A stretch of DNA of 5,401 nucleotides from Candidatus Aegiribacteria sp. (GTDB lineage Bacteria; Fermentibacterota; Fermentibacteria; Fermentibacterales; JCC-6): the NCBI GenBank assembly GCA_030642525.1, contig DAOWNO010000166.1, forward strand, positions 1 through 5,401, written 5' to 3'. The notes under the pieces are model-generated. The model saw only the letters and a list, made by a program, of their open reading frames with translations. It was not told where the DNA came from and searched no databases. Position numbers and translations under genes: made by a program. Position 1 is the stretch's first letter. The number at the start of each line of letters is the position of its first letter. Shown here in pieces: positions 1 through 5,401 of this stretch.

Positions 1-9
1 GAATCGAAA

Positions 10-3000
10 ATGATTGAAGTTCGAAGAGAGTACATCGATGATCTTACCGGTCTTTACAATCGCCGATTTCTGCGGGTAAAGTCCGTCGAGCACTTCCGAA
101 TAATCGACAAAGATTCTTCCCCCACATCGATTCTCCTGATTGATCTCGATCATTTCAAGAATGTAAACGATACTTACGGCCATTCGAAGGGTGACACTGT
201 TCTTAAGGAGTTCTCCTCTTTTCTTGAGGGTCTTCTCAGGAGTAACGATTCAGTATTCAGATACGGAGGAGACGAGTTCGTATGCGTTCTTCCGGGGACG
301 GGTTACGAACAGGCGGAGAGGATTTCCAACCGGTTCATCGCAAAATGCCGTGAGATGGAGTTTTCCAGGATACGTCTTACGATGAGCATAGGGATAGCGT
401 CCTGCCCTGATGATGGGAAAGAGTTGGTCGAGCTTTTCGATACTGCTGATCAGCGTCTTTACAGCGCGAAGAGGCATGGCCGGGACAGAATAGGTATTCC
501 CGAGACCGGCATACGCAGCCTGATAATTCCCACGAAGGAGATTGTCGGGCGCAATGACGAGCTTTCCGAAGTAATGCGTGCTGCAGGGTCTTCTTCGGAT
601 ATTCAGGGAGGAACATTCTGCATCAGCGGCGAGATCGGCGTGGGCAAATCCAGGTTTGTCAGAGAGATCATTGATTCAGAGCGATTCAAGCCCTTCCGGT
701 TTCTCGGCAGCATGCTTTCGGCCACCACTCATTCCATTCCCTACTTTCCGTTTCGGGAGCTTATCCGTTCGATAGTCCGGATGAGCGATGGGCTTGATCT
801 CGAGGACATACCGCAGACTTACAGAATAGAGCTTGCGAAGATCGTTCCCGAGCTGTCGGATTATCTTGCGAAGAGCGCCGGTGAAGTTCTCATGGTCGAT
901 AAGTTCCGTCTGTTCGAGGGAGTGAGAAGGCTTCTTGAGCAGCAGGTTTCCTCAGGCCCTCTCATCATCTCTCTTGATAACATTCACTGGGCGGACGAAG
1001 GTTCGCTTGAACTTCTCCATTACATCATCAGGGCGTTCCGGAGCAGTCCCATACTGTTCCTTCTGATATATCGCGTTGAAGAAGCAAGCAGGGAACGTTT
1101 TCAGAGCATACTTAACAACATGTCCCGCGAAGGCCTGTTCAGCCGGATCGCACTTGAACCCCTTGATGAGCCTGATGTATCCAGGATGCTCTCCATGATA
1201 ATAGACAGGATTCCATCGCCGGAGCTGACCGGTTACATTTTCAGAAAAACCGGAGGGAATCCGTTCTTCATCGAGGAGCTCATGAAGTCGCTTCATGAAA
1301 GCGGAGCTTTTTACTGGAACGCTGATAATTGGGAATTTCGCGAAGAGATTGCAGACAGAATTCCTCATTCAATCGAAGATGTGATTGACAGGAAGCTTGG
1401 CCTGATGTCCGCTGAGGCGAGGAGCCTCATAGAGCATGCCGCTGTAATAGGCCGTGAATTCGATTTCGGTTTCCTGCTGGAAATGACCGAGTGGAATGAG
1501 GGGCAGCTCTTTGATATGATGGATGAGGCAAAAAAGATGGGTCTTCTCAAGGAGTACGGCGGAGAACGGTTTTTCTTTTCCGAGGATATCATAAGGGAAT
1601 TTGTTTACAGCGGGATAAACAGCGCTAAGCGCGGGCGGCTTCACCTGGTTATTGCCGGGAAAATATTGGATTCCCACAGGGAAAAAGTGGAGCGGGTTGT
1701 GGAAGATCTGTCCCTGCATTTCTACCTGGGAGGGGACACGGACAGAGCAATAGAGTACAGCGTTTCAGCCGGCGACAAAGCAAGAGAATCATACGCGTAC
1801 AGGGAAGCTGTGGAGTATTATGACAGGGCTATTGAATGTTTTGAAAAAAAAGATACAGGCTGGAACAGGGATAAGATTGAATGTCTTATGAACAGAGCGG
1901 CGGCACTGAGTATTCTTGGTGAGAACGAACAGGCGATTCTTGAGCTGGAGGAAGCCATCAGCCGCTCACGTGAATTAAAAGACAGAGAACTTGAAGCTGA
2001 CGGTCTTCTAAAGATCTGCAGACCTTATCTCGACACTGCCAGATATGACAGAGTCCTGGAAATAGCTGAAGAAGCTGAAAAACTGTTAAAAGATATAGAT
2101 AACATGGAAAAAGTGGCGAATTCCCTTGACAATTCCGGTCTTGCCTGCTGGCACATGGGCAGATATCACGATGCCATGAACTATTATGAACGAGCAATGA
2201 AAATTCATGAGGTGACTGGTAGAGAAACACTCAGCCCCTTAACACTTAACAACATTGGCGCCGTAAACTGGAATCTCGGTGATTATCACAGAGCCATGGA
2301 TTGTTTCAAGCGCTCACTGGAAATAACGGAACGAATAGGTGACATGAAAACGAAAGCAGCATGCCTTAACAACTGCGGTCTGATACACTGGGGATTCTGT
2401 GAGTATAAAAAGGCACTGAAATACTTCATGAGCTCACTTGAGATTGCTGAAAGAATCGGCAGCCGGAAGTCAGAGGCAGCCAATCTCAATAACATAGGTA
2501 AAGCGTATGAGTTTTTCTGCGAGTACGATAAAGCACTTGAGTACCTTACTCGCTCGCTAGCGATTACGAGGGAGATCGGCGACCGTGGAACAGAGTCCGC
2601 AATCCTCGCAAATATAGGTGATATCAACAGATTTCTTGGTGAGTATGAGAAATCTCTCGAGTTGATCGGTGATTCAATGAGCATCAGAGAAATGACCGGA
2701 GACCGCAGAGGAGAAATGGAGTGTCTGCTGAGTGAAGGTGATACTCTGCTTATGATGAACAATCTGGAATCTGCCAGGGAATGCTATATGAAATCTTTGG
2801 GAATTGCAATTGAGATTGATTCCATAGATCATAGAATGATAATGAAATACAGTATCATGTCACTGGATTTGCTGCTTGATCTGGAAGAAGATGAACTTGC
2901 GGGAATAGAGAAAGGAATAGATGAACTTCTCTCATCCATCGAGGATCCGGTCGGTACAAACCTGAAAGCTGCGCTTCATCGACTGTCCGGCAGGCTTGAT

Positions 3001-3249
3001 TCAAAAAGACGTGAATGGAACAGAGCAGCTGAATCATTTGAGAAAGCGCTGGTGATTTTCAAAGATATTGATGACAGCTGCGAACTGGCAATCACGCACT
3101 ATTACAAAGGGCAGATGCTCCGGGAATCAGGTGATAAAACCGGATCAAAGAAGAGTACTCTGAAAGCAGGAAAAATTTTCACCAGGATTGGTGCAAGAGG
3201 GTGGTTAAAGCGTATTAAAGCTAAAAAAGATGATATAAAATGTAGTTAA
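10..3249 (+). CDS. GGDEF diguanylate cyclase fused to STAND/AAA_16 ATPase and TPR array (5' end possibly beyond window)
   Basis: Predicted to make cyclic di-GMP from two GTP in the cytoplasm, under control of an ATP-binding switch and a TPR sensor or scaffold. Residues ~8-162 are a GGDEF domain: DLTGLYNRR opening at 11-19, metal and substrate residues D45, N53, D54 and D62, signature GGDEF at 86-90, and I-site RSND at 77-80, five residues before the signature as in feedback-inhibited cyclases. Residues ~178-430 are an AAA_16/STAND NTPase: Walker A GEIGVGKS at 207-214, Walker B ending LDNIHWAD at 322-329, and GNPFFIEEL at 416-424. Residues ~450-560 look like the helical/winged-helix part of STAND proteins. 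From ~570 to ~1065 the protein is TPR repeats. There is no signal peptide or membrane segment. The ATG at 10 lies a normal distance before the GGDEF fold, but only nine upstream bases are visible, the frame is open to base 1, and no ribosome site can be judged. It ends in tandem stops TAA TAG. Domain calls are firm; the regulated-cyclase role is inference. Confidence 0.93.
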   Translation: MIEVRREYIDDLTGLYNRRFLRVKSVEHFRIIDKDSSPTSILLIDLDHFKNVNDTYGHSKGDTVLKEFSSFLEGLLRSNDSVFRYGGDEFVCVLPGTGYEQAERISNRFIAKCREMEFSRIRLTMSIGIASCPDDGKELVELFDTADQRLYSAKRHGRDRIGIPETGIRSLIIPTKEIVGRNDELSEVMRAAGSSSDIQGGTFCISGEIGVGKSRFVREIIDSERFKPFRFLGSMLSATTHSIPYFPFRELIRSIVRMSDGLDLEDIPQTYRIELAKIVPELSDYLAKSAGEVLMVDKFRLFEGVRRLLEQQVSSGPLIISLDNIHWADEGSLELLHYIIRAFRSSPILFLLIYRVEEASRERFQSILNNMSREGLFSRIALEPLDEPDVSRMLSMIIDRIPSPELTGYIFRKTGGNPFFIEELMKSLHESGAFYWNADNWEFREEIADRIPHSIEDVIDRKLGLMSAEARSLIEHAAVIGREFDFGFLLEMTEWNEGQLFDMMDEAKKMGLLKEYGGERFFFSEDIIREFVYSGINSAKRGRLHLVIAGKILDSHREKVERVVEDLSLHFYLGGDTDRAIEYSVSAGDKARESYAYREAVEYYDRAIECFEKKDTGWNRDKIECLMNRAAALSILGENEQAILELEEAISRSRELKDRELEADGLLKICRPYLDTARYDRVLEIAEEAEKLLKDIDNMEKVANSLDNSGLACWHMGRYHDAMNYYERAMKIHEVTGRETLSPLTLNNIGAVNWNLGDYHRAMDCFKRSLEITERIGDMKTKAACLNNCGLIHWGFCEYKKALKYFMSSLEIAERIGSRKSEAANLNNIGKAYEFFCEYDKALEYLTRSLAITREIGDRGTESAILANIGDINRFLGEYEKSLELIGDSMSIREMTGDRRGEMECLLSEGDTLLMMNNLESARECYMKSLGIAIEIDSIDHRMIMKYSIMSLDLLLDLEEDELAGIEKGIDELLSSIEDPVGTNLKAALHRLSGRLDSKRREWNRAAESFEKALVIFKDIDDSCELAITHYYKGQMLRESGDKTGSKKSTLKAGKIFTRIGARGWLKRIKAKKDDIKCS
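2125..2724 (+). repeat. Five tandem 120-nt TPR units inside the GGDEF-AAA-TPR gene
   Basis: Five consecutive 40-codon units start at 2125, 2245, 2365, 2485 and 2605. Each opens with a variant of L-N-N-x-G (LDNSG, LNNIG, LNNCG, LNNIG, LANIG). Twelve codons in comes a G/C-x-Y-x-x-A/S turn (GRYHDA, GDYHRA, CEYKKA, CEYDKA, GEYEKS). The later units then carry a helix ending near E-R-I-G-D or E-I-G-D. The turn positions, 2158, 2278, 2398, 2518 and 2638, are exactly 120 nt apart. More diverged units continue the same phase at 1918 (GENEQA), 2038 (ARYDRV) and 2758 (NNLESA), so at least eight units share one register. Another TPR-like pair of helices lies near 1790-1840 and one near 3010-3060. Such 40-residue units are typical of TPR_12-like arrays that bind peptides or protein partners. 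The ligand is unknown. Confidence 0.9.
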
Positions 3250-3253
3250 TAGT

Positions 3254-3258
3254 GAGGT
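3254..3258 (+). promoter_or_regulatory. Ribosome binding site setting the TTG start of the hybrid kinase
   Basis: GAGGT matches the core of the anti-Shine-Dalgarno complement (GGAGGTGA) and is separated by seven bases from the TTG at 3266. It lies in the 16-bp gap after the stop of the upstream gene. It decides the start: the frame is closed by TAA at 3236-3238, no ATG, GTG or other TTG lies between that stop and 3266, and the first in-frame ATG is codon 169, deep inside the GAF domain. No promoter or terminator can be recognised in the gap, which supports one transcript for both genes. Confidence 0.72.
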
Positions 3259-3265
3259 AATCATT

Positions 3266-5401
3266 TTGGGCAAATCAGAAATCGAGAAACTGCGCAAGAG
3301 GATTTCAGAGCTTGAAAAATCTGAATCCGAGTTTGAGAAGTCCAGGAAAACATTTGAACATTCTCTCGCGGATTCGCGCCGCCGGCAGGTCGAAATAAAA
3401 GCACTGCTTGAATGCAACAAGTCCATACTCCGTCATCAGAGCTTTGAAGAAACCCTCCGATCCATATTTACTTCCTGCAGAAATCTCATTGGTGTGGATA
3501 CCGGGTATATTTCCTTCCTTTCAGAAGATCAGAATGAAGAGCAGGAAGTGTATCTGGATGCAGGACAGGGTCTGGTGGCTCCCTCCGGTCCCAGCAGGCT
3601 TTCCGGAAACAGGCTTCAGAGGGTTGTGATCGAATCAGGTGAAGCGCTTTTTGAAAATGATTATGATAATTCTGAATGGGCTGGAAATCTCCCTTCTGAG
3701 CATGTAAAGATTAATAATATTCTGTTTTCACCGCTTAAAATAAATGAGAAAAGCATCGGAATTGTCTGCATGATAAACAAACCTGGAGGATTTGATGAAA
3801 ACGATCTCAGATTGTCTTCCGCTTTCAGTGAATTCGCTGCAATAGCAGCTATCAACAGCAAAACCATTGAATCTCTTGAAAAGAGCGAGGAGAGATTCAG
3901 ATCCGTAGCGGAAAGCGCGAAAGAAATAATAATTACAGCTGACCTTGAGGGTATCATAATTCAGCTGAATAGATCAGCATGTGACAATTTCTGGTACACT
4001 GCCGATGAGATCATCGGGAAGAACGTGGAAATACTTATTCCGGAATTGATGGAGAACGCCCATTTCCTTGGGATCATAGAACCCGATTCTTCTGAGAACT
4101 CCTGGCAGATCGAAAGCAATTTTGAGATTCAGGGCTTCAGAAAAAACGGATCGGAATTTCCTCTCGACCTGTCGATCTCGATCTGGAAAACCAGTGAAGG
4201 AAAATTTCTTACGGTAATTGGAAGGGATATTACCGAGCGGAGGCAAATGGAAGAGGAACTTCTGAAGATCGCTAAACTTGAATCACTCGGTGTCCTTGCC
4301 GGCGGTATTGCACATGATTTCAACAATGTACTCATGGCGATTATCGCAAATATTTCTCTCGCAAAAATGCATATTCCAGGCGGAGGAAGGGTATATGATC
4401 TGCTTCTGGATATGGAGAGGGCGGCTATGGGCGCAAAAAGCCTGACTCAGCAGATGCTGACGTTTTCTAAGGGCGGAGCCCCTCTTAAAAAAGTAGTGTC
4501 AATAGTCGAGCTTCTCGAAGTAACAGCTGACTTTGTGCTTAGAGGTTCGAACATTAAGTGCAATTTCGATATCCAGCCGAATCTCATGGATGTGAATATC
4601 GATGTGGAGCAGATTAATCAGGTTATCAGTAATCTCGTTATCAACGCGAAGCAGGCGATGAGCAAAGGCGGTACAATAGAGATTGAAGCTTTTAACATAA
4701 CCGTCGGTAAATCCGGGGAGGAATCAGGTGAAACGCGACTGGAACGTTTTCTGAAGCCGGGACGATACGTTAAGATTTCAGTCAGGGACAACGGATCGGG
4801 CATCAGGGAAGAGGAATTGAGCAGAGTATTCGATCCGTTCTATTCCTCAAAGCGGGGTGGAAGCGGTCTGGGTCTGTCAAGTTCTTTCTCAATCATGAGG
4901 AAACACGATGGCTATATTGATGTGGAATCTGTTCTGGGAGAGGGAGCTGTTTTTCACTTTTATCTTCCCGCTGTCACTGCTGAATCCGCCAGCGGGAAAG
5001 AATCCACTGAAGTGCAGGAATATGCTGGAAGAATACTGATCATGGATGACAGATTGATGATTCTTGATACTGTAAGTGAGCTTCTGAAGGGGTTCGGTTA
5101 TGAAGTGGAAATATCTCAAAACGGCAGCAAAGCTGTTGAGAAATACACTGAAGCTATGGATTCCGGTAATCCGTTCGATGCTGTCATAATGGACCTTATT
5201 GTCCCGGGTGAGATGGGTGGACTTGAAGCGACCAGGAATATTCTTAACATTCATCCGGAAGCCAGGATAATTGTTTCAAGCGGATATTCTACCGATCCTA
5301 TCATGGCAAATTTCAGAGAGCACGGATTCATCAATATGCTTCCGAAGCCGTACAGTATAGCTGAAATGGATAAAGTCCTTAAACAGGCGATTGGCAAAGA
5401 C
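3266..5401 (+). CDS. Soluble hybrid sensor histidine kinase, GAF-PAS-HisKA-HATPase-REC (3' end cut by window)
   Basis: Predicted cytoplasmic kinase that autophosphorylates on His350 and passes phosphate to Asp643 of its own receiver. The 712 visible codons read without a stop. Order: charged coiled-coil (~3-45); GAF (~45-200; cues include NSEW at 135-138 and INKPGGF at 170-176); short coiled linker; PAS (~206-328, ending GRDITERR at 319-326); HisKA with H-box AGGIAHDFNN at 345-354; HATPase_c with N-box SNLVINAKQA at 455-464, G1 DNGSG at 508-512, F-box DPFYSSK at 523-529 and G2 GSGLGLS at 532-538; receiver (~588-710) with acidic pair D594/D595, phosphoacceptor D643, switch S672 and K694-P695. 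The HDFNN H-box is typical of HPK4-like hybrid kinases. No membrane segment, Hpt or DNA-binding domain is seen, so the signal is probably intracellular, with GAF or PAS as ligand or redox sensor; no heme- or flavin-binding motif is obvious. The receiver fold looks complete at the window end. The TTG start follows GAGGT and lies 16 bp after the cyclase gene, suggesting an operon. Confidence 0.94.
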   Translation, partial: MGKSEIEKLRKRISELEKSESEFEKSRKTFEHSLADSRRRQVEIKALLECNKSILRHQSFEETLRSIFTSCRNLIGVDTGYISFLSEDQNEEQEVYLDAGQGLVAPSGPSRLSGNRLQRVVIESGEALFENDYDNSEWAGNLPSEHVKINNILFSPLKINEKSIGIVCMINKPGGFDENDLRLSSAFSEFAAIAAINSKTIESLEKSEERFRSVAESAKEIIITADLEGIIIQLNRSACDNFWYTADEIIGKNVEILIPELMENAHFLGIIEPDSSENSWQIESNFEIQGFRKNGSEFPLDLSISIWKTSEGKFLTVIGRDITERRQMEEELLKIAKLESLGVLAGGIAHDFNNVLMAIIANISLAKMHIPGGGRVYDLLLDMERAAMGAKSLTQQMLTFSKGGAPLKKVVSIVELLEVTADFVLRGSNIKCNFDIQPNLMDVNIDVEQINQVISNLVINAKQAMSKGGTIEIEAFNITVGKSGEESGETRLERFLKPGRYVKISVRDNGSGIREEELSRVFDPFYSSKRGGSGLGLSSSFSIMRKHDGYIDVESVLGEGAVFHFYLPAVTAESASGKESTEVQEYAGRILIMDDRLMILDTVSELLKGFGYEVEISQNGSKAVEKYTEAMDSGNPFDAVIMDLIVPGEMGGLEATRNILNIHPEARIIVSSGYSTDPIMANFREHGFINMLPKPYSIAEMDKVLKQAIGKD

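Noticed and set aside
952..1368. 138-codon open frame on the minus strand
   Set aside because: It is antisense to the conserved Walker B and GNPFFIEEL region, and its translation shows no recognisable motif.
1844..1851. Run of eight A as a possible programmed frameshift or broken-gene site
   Set aside because: The zero frame (GAA AAA AAA GAT) continues cleanly into the TPR array for another 460 codons. I saw no downstream structure and no domain in another frame, so it is at most an indel-prone spot.
2286..2762. 158-codon open frame on the minus strand
   Set aside because: It lies wholly inside the TPR array of the plus-strand gene and repeats with that array's 40-codon period. Its composition (Ser/Ile/Arg-rich) is what antisense of TPR codons gives. 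No domain was recognised in it.
3250..3265. Terminator or internal promoter between the genes
   Set aside because: Sixteen bases hold only the second stop (TAG), GAGGT and a short spacer. There is no hairpin with a T-run and no room for -35/-10 boxes outside coding sequence.
3408..3629. 73-codon plus-strand frame with ATG
   Set aside because: It overlaps the GAF domain of the TTG-started kinase in another frame and has no motif. The kinase frame explains the region.
4889..5254. 121-codon open frame on the minus strand
   Set aside because: It is antisense to the kinase G2-box and receiver, whose residues are clearly under selection. It is a shadow frame.
10..5401. STAND ATPase plus nucleotide cyclase plus TPR read as an anti-phage defence system
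   Set aside because: There is no effector (nuclease, TIR, transmembrane killer or protease) and no CD-NTase. The partner is an ordinary hybrid kinase, so regulatory signalling explains the pair better.

Overview
The window holds two signal-transduction genes on the + strand, 16 bp apart and almost certainly co-transcribed. Both run off, or may run off, the window edges. There is no RNA gene, CRISPR array, mobile element or long non-coding stretch. Non-coding sequence is limited to 3250-3265 and possibly bases 1-9.

Region 1 (10-3249) encodes a 1079-residue cytoplasmic protein. An N-terminal GGDEF diguanylate cyclase with an intact catalytic motif and inhibitory site is fused to a STAND/AAA_16-type ATPase module and a long C-terminal TPR array. 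The core of that array has an exact 120-nt period. This order is the reverse of a usual diguanylate cyclase, where GGDEF sits at the C-terminus behind the sensor. It resembles the known class III nucleotide cyclase-AAA-TPR proteins with the cyclase type exchanged. The reading frame is still open at base 1, so the true start could lie upstream.

Region 2 (3266-5401) encodes a soluble hybrid histidine kinase with the order coiled-coil, GAF, PAS, HisKA, HATPase_c, REC. It starts at TTG behind a GAGGT ribosome binding site and has no stop codon before the window ends. All domains appear complete, so probably only a few C-terminal residues, or a further domain, are missing. All the phosphotransfer residues I looked for are present: His350, the N, G1, F and G2 boxes, and Asp643.

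A plausible joint role is a cytoplasmic sensing unit that links a phosphorelay to c-di-GMP production. No DNA-binding, Hpt, HD-GYP or EAL domain is visible, so the final output lies elsewhere. That the two proteins act on each other is inferred only from gene order.

Organism: a bacterium, because it has c-di-GMP and hybrid-kinase signalling. Base composition is moderate, with AGA/AGG (Arg) and ATA (Ile) codons used freely. Large AAA-TPR fusions and GAF-PAS hybrid kinases of this style are common in environmental and candidate-phylum bacteria, spirochaetes and deltaproteobacteria-like groups. I cannot name the lineage from this sequence alone.
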